From assembly GCA_030549175.1 (NCBI GenBank), contig JAUKUA010000006.1, positions 2,232,001 to 2,296,000 of the forward strand: a stretch of DNA of 64,000 nt, given 5' to 3'. Shown here piece after piece: positions 55,353 to 64,000 of this stretch. Source of the DNA: Lasiosphaeris hirsuta. Taxonomy: Eukaryota > Ascomycota > Sordariomycetes > Sordariales > Lasiosphaeriaceae. How positions within the stretch are numbered: the first letter of the stretch is position 1; the number at the start of each line of letters is the position of its first letter. The notes beneath the pieces are model-generated. The model saw only the letters and a list, made by a program, of their open reading frames with translations, was not told the DNA's origin and did not search any database. The translations under genes and the position numbers were made by a program.

Positions 55353-56059
55353 GATGCTTTTGCAAATGCTGCTAGTTGAAATGAGTAATAAATAAATCCC
55401 TTTCCTTTTCTTCTTCCTTTTGGCTGAAGAGCGGCTGGCTTATTCAATGAGCCACCCTTTTTATCGAACAGAATGCTGATAGGTGATATTAGTAAACATT
55501 GACCCCAACACACTGGATTGAGAGGGCACAAGTAATCTTCTAGGACGCGCTCGTCTTGATTACCGCCGGTACCTCATGCCGCGGGGGCTCATGTCCCACT
55601 TTACCCAGAAGGCCACCCCGCGGCAGCCAGCAGTGGCCCCGGTGTTGCATATTGCTCGCCAGCTCGGTTGGAGTCCCTTGTTGTCCCTCATTGCGCTCTG
55701 CGCCCCCCTGTCGGCAGTTCCCTTCCCCGCAGATTCAGATTGGGGGTGGCCGCCCCTTAGACCTAATATTGAAAGGGAAAAGCCGACCGCGCGAGCGGGA
55801 AGCAATATCCATGGTCGCCGCGGACTTGCCTGGCTCCAAGATTGCTGATCCGGTATGTTTCCTGGCCCTTAGCGCTGACGTAGTCGAGATACTTCCCCTA
55901 GCACACAACCACACAAATCGATAATCATCCCCGATACATTACGATTGGGCTGCTGCTCACCCAACTCACCCATCTCTCTTGCAGTCCGTATTACTGGAGC
56001 TGATTAGTCATTGGCATATTTGGAGGAAAGCAAGGTCAGCAAAGAGACAAGGGTTCAAA
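55353..56059. promoter_or_regulatory. Divergent promoter, ALDH / decarboxylase
   Basis: The 707 nt between two divergent start codons should hold both promoters. No operator can be named with confidence. A short overlapping open frame (55556-55924) lacks family resemblance. Shared control of the two enzymes is inferred from the arrangement only. Confidence 0.45.
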
Positions 56060-57244
56060 ATGGCAAAAGCACCCAAAGGCACGATTGCTATCGAAGAAGC
56101 CGTCCTGAACCCGGATGGCATCGCTTGGATGGCCGAGAGCGCTGCGCTCTTCAACCCCGGCCAGGATCCCTCGAAGATCGCCAACCATGGACACACCCAA
56201 GACCTCCTCGACGTGCATGGGTCCCGCCTAGCGAAAATGGATGCAAACGGCGTCGAGTACATGTTGCTTAGCTTGACGTCGCCTGGCGCCCAAGGCGAGC
56301 CGGACCCGGCAAAGGCCCGTAAGCTGGCGGCCGATGCCAACGACTGGCTTGCAGCTCAGGTCTCCCAGAACCCCGCCCGGTTCGGCGGCTTCGCCAGCGT
56401 GTCGATGCATAATGCTGAGGACGCAGCTGTCGAGGCCCGCCGGGCCGTTACAGAGCTGGGCATGTTCGGCATCATGCTCAACGACTATCAGCTCGCCAAT
56501 GAGGGGGGCGATGTCGAGGGGAAGAAGTACTACGACGCCGCCGAGTATCGTCCGTTTTGGCAGACCATCGAAGAACTCGGCGTGCCTGTGTACATGCACC
56601 CTCGCTATCCTCAGGCAAAGGACCTCCAGCCTGGGACCAGATACGGGGAACGGAAGCAGATCCTCGGTGCCGCCGTGCAGTTCCACCTCGATCTGAGCAT
56701 GCATATCTACGCCCTGTGCTCGAGCGGTATTTTTGATCTATACCCAAACGTACAGGTCGTTGCCGGCCATCTGGGCGAGGGGTGAGTCGCACGTTTTCGA
56801 CCGAGAATGAGAAATCTTTTGGGTGGACACTAACAAGGAGTTAATGACCTAGAATTCCTTTCAACCTGTGGCGGGCAGACCACTGGTACAACAAGCCGGT
56901 CAAGAAGGCCACCCGACCTTCCAAGCACGACTACCGGTATTACTTCACACACAACATCTCAATAACAACATCTGGTGACTTTTCGACGGCTGGTCTCAAA
57001 TTTTGTATCAACGAGATCGGTGTCGACCGGTGTTTGTATTCCATCGGTGTGTATCCTCAGTTTGGGTTGAGAAGCGTATTTGGGCGTGGTCCGGCTGACG
57101 TTCCTCATGTACCTAGATTACCCCTATGACACGATTGAGGAAGCGCAGGACTGGTGGAAGACGGTTGATTTACCTGAGGATCAAAAGACGGCGGTGGCAC
57201 GAGGGAATGCTATAAGACTTTTCAAGTTACCCCTTGACGAGTAG
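56060..57244 (+). CDS. 2,3-Dihydroxybenzoate decarboxylase-like amidohydrolase
   Basis: Exons 56060-56781, 56853-57046 and 57117-57244 encode 347 residues, close to the Aspergillus 2,3-dihydroxybenzoate decarboxylases. Visible blocks are GTIAIEEAVLNPDG (metal-binding Glu region), GVEYMLLSLTSPGAQ, QNPARFGGFASVSMHNAEDA, the metal-ligand His180 in YMHPRYP, VVAGHLGEG joined to IPFNLWRADHW by splicing, and NISITTSGDFSTAGLKFCI. The next block, CLYSIDYPYDTIEEA, carries Asp306. The family is the ACMSD/amidohydrolase group of zinc- or manganese-dependent non-oxidative decarboxylases. The reaction is 2,3-dihydroxybenzoate to catechol and CO2; a gamma-resorcylate or salicylate decarboxylase activity is a close alternative. 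It is cytosolic. The introns are 71 and 70 nt. The start was chosen at MAKAPKG, just before the conserved IEEA. Confidence 0.88.
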
Positions 57245-58435
57245 TGTCGAGGGTTCTCTTCGGAATATCGGCCTTGACGTGAGGGTCGGGATCCACAGAA
57301 TGACTTGAATCTTACAACGATCATCCATGAGCTAGGATTATCCGACACATCTTGACTGTACCCATCAAGATGACTGGTGTTCGGTCTCAGTCAGCTAGGA
57401 TCGCCGGTTGGAATAAGCGGTGGTAATATGTACGGCACAGCTACTATTTCCGACTGTTACTACGCAGTACGGAGTCCCGATGTTGACACCCCGCCGAACT
57501 TGAAAGTATACCCGCAAGGATCGCCACGGAACCCCACCGCTCTTTGAATCTCGCGGGCCAATCCGAAAGCCTCATCAGTAACCGCGCTGTTCACTTTGGT
57601 CCATGATTTCGGATCACGACGTTTTAACCAGGGGGGTATGCAAAGACACATATACCCCTCGTGCACCGGGATGTCTACAGACGGAAGCATGGTTTACCAG
57701 CCCGGACGCTTATTACAACAAAGTTTCGCACTTTAGCTTACTGCATAGAGACCGATGCTTACGGTTCTTAATAGCCATTATTGGCCAACAGCCGTAGCTG
57801 AGCCCGAAGTGTGACATACACTGGGGACTTGCAATGGACTGCACAACACGATGCGAATCGCCACTAAACCCGATTAGTCCCATAGCGTCCTTCATAGTGA
57901 CAATGTTATGGCGGATTTCTATCCTAGGGAGTCGGTGCGCATCAAATTCCAAGCCAGGTTGCAGAGCAGACCCCGGTATCTGCAACTGACCATCGATAAG
58001 ACCAGGCACCACCTTGCAACCGGGGAGAGTACGACAGCCCTCTCTCAGTGGCCAAAAATGGCGCAAGTGGCTGCCATCTTGGACGCCACCACGGCACGAT
58101 TTCGCAGGAGAGGGATGCGCTTGCACCCTTATGCGAGGGTGGCTCGGATCGCACTCCAGTTGGCAGCACAAGATTTCCAGTTGCACTTTTTTTAAACACA
58201 CTAGCGTTTGCGCTGTCCACTGCATTGGTTGACCGAGTGTTACATTCTGCTCGACTAACGCTTCTTGGGTCTCCTCCAACCGCAGATGTAGGGGTAGGCT
58301 CGTAAAATAAGTCTGGCTCTACCACTATTACTCTGTGGGCTAGGCTATCCCATCCTAATATCAGATGTGATCTGGCCCCCCCTTTGCACCGGTTCCCCAA
58401 GTCGGGCCCGACACTGAAATTACCACAAAGTCGCG
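57245..58435. other. Intergenic, no gene recognised
   Basis: About 1.2 kb. Minus-strand frames at 57690-57460 and 58279-57713 have no family resemblance and no credible splice partners. It contains the promoter of the second P450. Confidence 0.4.
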
Positions 58436-60177
58436 ATGATCAGGCTCCTAGGCTTACAAGAGAAGGGATTTCTCGGTCTGGCAGCATGGTTGCTTGGTCT
58501 GGCAAGTCCCCGGTGCGTCTTCCCTCGGGTAGATGGGAGCTAACAAACGATGCCCAGGCCATTGCCGGCGCAGCGTTCAACTGTCTCTACAACCTCTTCC
58601 TGCACCCCCTCCGCGACTTTCCAGGACCAAAGTTTTGGGGCGCGTCCCACCTCCCCTACACCATCAGCTGGTTATCGGGACACGCAGGCTCGGACATTGC
58701 CCGTCTCCACGACCAATATGGCGACGTGGTGCGCGTGGCGCCGCATCGCCTCAGTTTCACCCACCCCGAGGCATGGAACGAGATCCGGGGCCACCGCAAA
58801 GCCGGCGAGGGTGAAAACGGCAAGGACCCGCACTTCTACAACTTCTCGCAGAAGAACCTCCTGGGCTCTAATCGCGAGAACCACTCGCGCTACCGCCGCG
58901 CCCTGGCATCGGGGTTCTCGGCCAAGAGTATCCAGGGGCAGCAGCCGCTGATCAGGGAGTACGTCGACCTCTTGATCAACCAGCTGCGCGCCCTCACCAC
59001 CACCGAGACCAAGGAGCGGACGCCTCGGGTGGTCGATATGGTGGCCTGGTTCAACTTCACCACCTTCGATGTGATTGGCGATCTCGCCTTTGGCGAGCCC
59101 TTTGGGTGTCTCGCCGACTCCAAGTACCACCCCTGGGTCTCCATCATCTTCGCCGCCGTCAGCCAGTTCCACACCATCATGGCCATCCGCTGGCACGCCC
59201 CTTTCTTGCTCTATCTCATGCGGACACTGATGGGGTCGAAGCTGGGGAGGCCGCAGCAGTTGCAGACAGAATACGCGACCAAGAAGCTTGACAAGCGGCT
59301 CGCCATTCAGACCGACAGACCGGACTTCGTCCGCTCCATGATCGGCGCGGAAACAGAGTCAGGGGAAAAGATGATGACGCGCGAGGAGATGGTGCAGAAT
59401 GCGCGTCTTCTCGTCATCGCCGGGAGTGAGACGACTGCCACGGCCCTCTCGGCGACGGCTTTCTTTCTGATCGTGCATCGGGATGTGCAGAAGAAACTGG
59501 CCGACGAAGTGCGGTCGAGCTTCCAAACCGAGGAGGAGATCGATCTCTTCAGCGTGCAAAAGCTCAAGTACATGCTCGCCGTGCTCAACGAGTCGATGCG
59601 CGTGATGCCGCCCGTGCCGGGCAGTTTCCCGCGCGTGTGCCAGCCGGGCGGCGATACCATTTGCGGGAGACGCGTTCCCGGAGGTGTAAGTCAACCAATC
59701 CCAGGCCACCGTCGTTGTGTTACCTACGACGTCATACGGTCGCAGTGCTGACACAAGGGCCTTGCAGACCGGCTTGGATATCTGGCCGCCAGCCGTGTTC
59801 CGCAGCGCGAGGAACTTTGTCGACCCGGATTCCTTCATTCCCGAGCGCTGGTTTGACGACGGGGTCCGGGACGAGCGCTTTCGCCGGGACAGGCAAGACG
59901 CATTCCAGCCCTTCTCTGTTGGACCGCGTAACTGCATTGGCAAGAAGTATGTTCTCCCCCCCCCCCCCCTTTCCCGATTATTGTCCCAATGGCGCCGTTG
60001 ACACTTTCCAGTTTGGCGTTTGTGGAGATGAGACTCATCCTTGCCCGGCTCATATGGAACTTTGATCTGGAGCCGGCCGATGACGGGGTCAAGAACTGGC
60101 TGAATGAGTGCGGCAACTTTCACTTGTGGCTCAAAGGCCCGCTCAACGTCAGGTTGACACCAGTCCACAGCAGTTGA
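58436..60177 (+). CDS. Cytochrome P450 monooxygenase (second)
   Basis: Exons 58436-58501, 58558-59685, 59768-59946 and 60012-60177 encode 512 residues. The first intron uses a GC donor (GCAAGT...GCTAAC...CCCAG). Removing it joins GLAAWLLGL to AIAGAAFNCLYNLFLHPLRD, a proper ER anchor and the FPGPKFWG hinge, so MIRLLGLQ is the likely start rather than the upstream in-frame 58384. Core motifs are VIAGSETTATALSATAF (I-helix), NESMRVMPPVP (E-x-x-R), SFIPERWFDDG and the heme loop FSVGPRNCIGK with Cys454; the last splice gives NLAFVEMRLI. The fold resembles the CYP58/CYP65-like class common in fungal secondary metabolism. The last intron contains a 14-C run. Substrate unknown. Confidence 0.88.
59956..59969. 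repeat. Poly-C tract (14 nt) in P450 intron
   Basis: Run of 14 C just after the donor site of the last intron of the second P450. Confidence 0.95.
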
Positions 60178-60340
60178 ACGACCGCGTTGGGGAGTTTGAA
60201 TTATTCGCCCATGCAGGCCTTGGGGTATGGGGGGCTCGAGTTCCATATCTATTCTATTGGGCTCTAATCTAGTATTACAACAGCAGGTGGAGAGGTGCCT
60301 TGGCTGTCAGGAGTGGAAGATTAGTTGAAATCACAAGGCT

Positions 60341-61242
60341 TTAGAAAAAGGTAGTGAGAGTCGTCCACGCCGTCGTGGTTCGCAATGCCGTAGCATCGAT
60401 CGTGATGGTCTGGGTTTCGGTGACGGTTTCCTCAACGGTTGCTGTTTCCGCTGTGGTCTCCGTCGTGGTGGCGAAGTCGGTTTGGGCCACGGTCTGAGTG
60501 TTGCCGGATGCACCATCAGCACCAAAATTCACTCGGGGGAAGCAGCAGTTGTGGGAAAGGATATTTACCGTTGTCGTCGTCTTGGTTGCTATCGACTGCA
60601 GCAGGACAGTTTCAGGCTCGATGCTGAGACAACTGCACGCCGCTGAGAGCTTGGAAGCTGGGTGGCGTGATAGGTCGACGGTACGAAGGTCGATACAACT
60701 CGGTGCTGCCGAGAGCGCCAGTGACGGCGATGTTGGTGACGATGGTGCGGCTGACGGATCCACGGAGCGCTTTTGGAAATACACCATTATCAGGGTCAAA
60801 CTTCTCGTGTAAGTCGAGGTAACGAGGTTGGTCGTAACAACCGCGGCAGTCTCGACCGTTTGAGACGTTGTCGTTCTGCGCACTTCATGTCAGCATGCCG
60901 AGTCCCCTCATTGGAGAGGCATGGCCCTGGGTGCTTGACTCACGTCAGCTCTGTCGTCGTAGCCGTCGTCGTCTCCACGGTGGTGGCCGTCTCGGTCACG
61001 ACCTCGGGAGCAAAGCTGCTGGTGTGGATGGTGACGGTTTCGAGAGACATGTAGCTGCTGCAGAAGGAAGTCGCCTGCTCGGCGAGCTGGGGGACACACT
61101 CGGCAGGGATGGAACGCTTGCAGGCGAAATATTGGAGCACGCCATCGACGTGACACTTTTCGGGCACCGTGAACTTGGCGACGGCTAGGGATGGCAGCAT
61201 CCCTAGCAGGAGGAAGCCTGCTGCAGCCGGAGACGAACGCAT
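60341..61242 (-). CDS. Secreted Thr-rich protein
   Basis: Exons 61242-60944 and 60875-60341 (68-nt intron, frame kept) encode 277 residues. The protein starts with a signal peptide, SSPAAAGFLLLGMLPSLAVA, then a small Cys domain (PEKCHVDGVLQYFACKRSI, then CVPQLAEQATSFCSSY). The remainder is very rich in Thr, Val and Ala (TETATTVETTTATTTEL and similar) with a few Cys (SCID, CSCL, NCCF). Heavy O-glycosylation and a cell-wall or secreted location are likely. It does not end in a hydrophobic GPI signal. No family is recognised and no catalytic motif is seen. It converges on the second P450, whose stop is only 163 nt away. Confidence 0.7.
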
Positions 61243-62252
61243 CTTGAATCTGGAATCTGAATCTTGGGTTGCTGATAAAAGACAAGAAGGCCATGATGGG
61301 GTGGACGCGCTTGCTTTTCTATTCTCGACAATGTTCTGGCTGACCAAACAATCCAATTTAACAAGAAGCAATAGCCTTGTGAAGCTTTTCCACATCCAGA
61401 ATAGGGGACGGGTCCTGCGTCTGATTGATTAGCGACCAGGTTGAGACAAGCCTTCATTGGGATGTGGCGTCTTCAGCTGAGAGCTGAGAACAGCTGAGCG
61501 CGGCAATGCGGCGATGCGGCCACGCCAACCAAGCAAGGGTCTCGCCCCTGGAAGCGAAGACACACGTCATAATTGCCAAGAGGAAACTCCGAAGTTGGGA
61601 ATGGGTAGGGCGCATCGCTGTGAGAGTGAGAATACATTATTTTATGGGGTTGACCTTGGTCTACTACGAATCAATATCGCCCAATGAGTGCTGCTTGTGG
61701 AGGGCCTTGATGTATGTAGAACTACAGACGCATCTACAACACGTATTTCCTACTCCAGTTTCGGCCGGCCCCACTAAATGTGACTTCAACCTTTCCAGGG
61801 GCAAATTGGGGGATTGTCTCGAGAAGACAAGTCAGATGCACTAGCCGGACAGAGGAAACATGACCCGTCTTGTCCACGCGTCCTACAGCCCAAGTCGATC
61901 AACCCACCTCCTGTATACTTGGTGTGCAAGATCAGATATGCCGATGTATGAGATAGGTGGGGGGCACTAAAGCCTATCTAATTAGGAATTGGAAAGAGAT
62001 AACATAAGAGTCAATCCGTTGCTATTATATTTCTGGAGTTGACCGGGAACAAACATGCACACTAGGACGGTGGTCTTGCTTGTTGAACCACTTTGATATG
62101 GGTATCAAGGCACCTGAGGTTCATTGACACGAGCTCCCAGTTGCACACATAGAGACCCTATGTGGGAGTTGCCAGGGTGGTGGAAATCAGTCGAATCATC
62201 AATTCGTAGAAACAAGCTGTTATACAAGTGAGTAAACAGACGTCGCTCGCCA
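61243..62252. other. Intergenic
   Basis: About 1 kb between the start of the Thr-rich protein gene and the 3' end of the membrane-protein gene (both -). No gene is recognised; frames such as 61506-61844 have no resemblance to known proteins. Confidence 0.45.
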
Positions 62253-63340
62253 CTACGGACTTCCTGAAGCCGTAGTTGCTGGCACATCTGAAACCGGCGA
62301 GTTACCATTGGCGGACCATTGGCTCTTCTCCAGCCTAAGACTTCGCCGAACCCAAACTATCGTTGTCCAAGTCCACACCACAGTGAAGACAAATGGACTT
62401 CCCCACCCTGTTGAATCATAAAATTGTTAGCGATGCTGAGGTAAGCCGAAGAAGGTCGGGGTAGAAAATGTGAGAAAAGCGTACCAACGCCATAGGCAAT
62501 CTCTTCTGGCACGGTCCAGATGACCACCATGGTGGCAGCGCCGACAAGCAGCGCACCGACACCCCAGAACCAATTCTGCTGGGCAATCATTTTCCTGAAC
62601 CTGGGACTCGCCTCGTAGCGGGCCATGAGGCGCTCCCGGTACTCCCTGCCGGCCGAGCCATCCACGGCAACAATGTCCTCGATAATGGTCAGGACCAGCG
62701 GTGGCACCCGTGCCCCCTTTGGCACAGAGCTGATCTTGAACGGCGCCGGCTTGTGCCGCGCACTCATCCAGCCGGACCACAGTAGCTGTAGGCCCATCTG
62801 GATGAAGAACAGGGGCACGGGGATGGCGAGGGGCCGCACGAGCGGTTCGTGCGGGATGGAGGCGCCAATCAATATGCCCGTCATGACGGTGTAGCCGAAC
62901 GACAGCGTCATGTGAGTGAAGTCAAAGCGCCAGCGCGTGCCCCCGACGGGGCGATATGTGTCGGCCTTGAGGATGAGTTTCAGTGAGCGGAGGCCGAACT
63001 CGATGCCTGTAACCAGGCCAAAGAAGGATGTGATGATGGCAAAGACGATGCCATGTCTGAGCGTTGTGTGGAACCAGAGACCGTAGAACAGGGCGATGGG
63101 TAGTAAGCTCGACTCGATGACCAGCAGGGCTGATATTAGAAATAGTTTTGTCTTGTAGTGCCAGAGATTATAGTTGAGACGCGGCAGGCCGGGGAGGACT
63201 TCGGCCTTGGATATGGTGCCCGTGGCGGACGACGACAAGGGGATGTCCACGTCGCCGACTGATGTGCTCTCGGTGCCATCCTTTTCTCCCGGGCGATGTG
63301 CCGAAAAGGGATCGGGTGGTGTTTGCTGACTGATGTGCAT
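62253..63340 (-). CDS. Polytopic membrane protein, fungal family of unknown function
   Basis: Exons 63340-62485 and 62407-62253 encode 336 residues. The 77-nt intron (GTACGC...CAACAG) joins EEIAYGVG to WGSPFVFTVVWTWTTIVWVR; without it the protein would lose its last helix. A hydrophilic N-terminus of about 60 residues precedes six or seven hydrophobic segments: LFLISALLVIESSLLPIALF, IVFAIITSFFGLVTG, LSFGYTVMTGILIGASI, PLAIPVPLFFIQMGLQLLW, FWGVGALLVGAATMVVIW and the last helix. Conserved-looking spots are RLNYNLWHYKTKL and TRWRFDFTHMTLSFGY. I recall similar proteins across Pezizomycotina, often annotated hypothetical. No transport or enzymatic function can be assigned. Confidence 0.78.
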
Positions 63341-63799
63341 TTTGACTGCGTTTGCGGTCGTCAGAGCAGGCAGCGGGGGGGGGGAAATTGGCCTCGTTTG
63401 CTATATGAACAAAAACATGAAGGCGCGATGATGCATTATTTCGTTGACCTGCAGCCCAAGTACGACATGATCGGCAGCGATGGAGTTAACCCAAGGATTG
63501 GCAGAGGGATATAGGGCAGGGACTGGCTCGAAATAGGCGGCGCTGCCCTGAATGGTTCCATGGCAGGGCTCAGATGACGTTAAGACGACTGCTTTCACGC
63601 TGTGGCATTGGAAAAGGGACGGGTGCGAGAGCAAAGGTGAATGCTGGGCTTGCGTCAGGCTATGATGTCATACGGTGCGTGTGCAACCCTAACCCTGGGC
63701 AATTCTTTTTAGTTTTTATTTGGCCGCCCCACTTTCCAGAATCCAACACGTCCCACCCGCCAATATTTTCGGTCACAACATACACTCCCGACTCCCGAC
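63341..63799. other. Intergenic with short G run
   Basis: Contains a 10-G run at 63375-63384. No gene is recognised. It lies between the GMC stop and the start of the membrane protein (both genes on -). Confidence 0.5.
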
Positions 63800-64000
63800 T
63801 TATCCTGATGTCAGCGCCACACCATTTCTCGACCCATATCGAATCAGATCCGCAGCCTGTTTGACGCATCACAACGGTTAGAATACCCCCATTTTGCGCA
63901 GTCGCGGTTCGGGATGGATACTCACCTTCTCAGCCAAGGCGTACACAGTCTGGCACGTATTCGCCCCCGGCAACGTCGGAATGATACTCGCATCAACGAC
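63800..64000 (-). CDS. GMC oxidoreductase, C-terminal exons (runs off window)
   Basis: The right edge opens in frame on the minus strand with VVDASIIPTLPGANTCQTVY, then ALAEK, closed by a GTGAGT donor at 63925. The intron ends CAAACAG at 63857, and the last exon (63856-63800) reads AADLIRYGSRNG and ends at TAA. This is the conserved C-terminus of glucose-methanol-choline oxidoreductases (V-D-A-S-I-x-P-x-L-P-G-x-N, then AEK-A-x-x-I). These are FAD enzymes, often secreted, that oxidise alcohols; aryl-alcohol oxidase, glucose oxidase and choline dehydrogenase all share this end. The FAD-binding and catalytic His parts lie outside the window, so the substrate is open. The last intron is 69 nt. 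Confidence 0.8.

Noticed and set aside
58384..58557. In-frame upstream start for the second P450 (MHRFPKSG)
   Set aside because: It gives a hydrophilic N-terminus without a membrane anchor, whereas the ATG at 58436 with the GC-AG intron gives a normal one.
63688..63702. Telomere-like CCCTAACCCT
   Set aside because: Less than two units, internal to the window and flanked by genes; chance occurrence.
1..64000. CRISPR array, rRNA operon or prophage
   Set aside because: None is expected in a fungal nuclear genome, and no spaced direct repeats or rRNA-like sequence were seen. tRNA genes were not searched systematically by hand.

Overview
The window is nuclear DNA of a filamentous ascomycete (Pezizomycotina, probably a Sordariomycete; the class is inference). 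The evidence is a high density of short introns (mostly 45-90 nt) with GTRNGT-like donors and CTRAC-like branch sites. Typical fungal families are present: Zn2Cys6 regulator, HET remnant, CVNH lectin, LaeA-like methyltransferase remnant, F-box and MFS sugar porter. Relics of pogo/Fot1-like and Tc1/mariner-like transposons carry nonsense changes of the type left by repeat-induced point mutation (RIP).

Layout. 0-6.4 kb is decayed sequence: a pogo-like transposase relic (-), a HET-protein C-terminal fragment (+), a broken ankyrin gene (+), a two-domain cyanovirin-N homology gene (+) and a dead Tc1/mariner transposase (-). 8.0-9.3 kb holds an AT-hook/bZIP regulator. About 3 kb without a recognisable gene follows. 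12.3-15.9 kb holds an SDR (+) tail to tail with a nine-exon Zn2Cys6 regulator (-). 16.4-22.2 kb holds a secreted SnoaL-like protein, a large decayed gene (-) and a CE1 esterase. 23.8-33.6 kb holds Golgi/meiosis/metabolism genes: a nucleotide-sugar transporter, a MER3/HFM1 helicase and a Gfo/Idh/MocA oxidoreductase. 35-45 kb holds a GPI-type aspartic protease, a single-pass membrane protein with a repetitive stalk, a dead LaeA-like methyltransferase, a metallo-beta-lactamase-fold hydrolase and an F-box protein.

45.5-64 kb is rich in small-molecule enzymes: MFS sugar porter (-), P450 (+), salicylate-hydroxylase-like FAD monooxygenase (+), aldehyde dehydrogenase (-), 2,3-dihydroxybenzoate decarboxylase (+), a second P450 (+), a Thr-rich secreted protein (-), a polytopic membrane protein (-), and the C-terminal exons of a GMC oxidoreductase (-) running off the right edge. 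The monooxygenase, aldehyde dehydrogenase and decarboxylase together suggest a catabolic module converting aromatic aldehydes/salicylate-type acids to catechol. No ring-cleavage dioxygenase is visible, so the pathway would have to be completed elsewhere.

Exon coordinates were derived by hand from reading frame, splice consensus and family knowledge; none was tested against RNA or databases.
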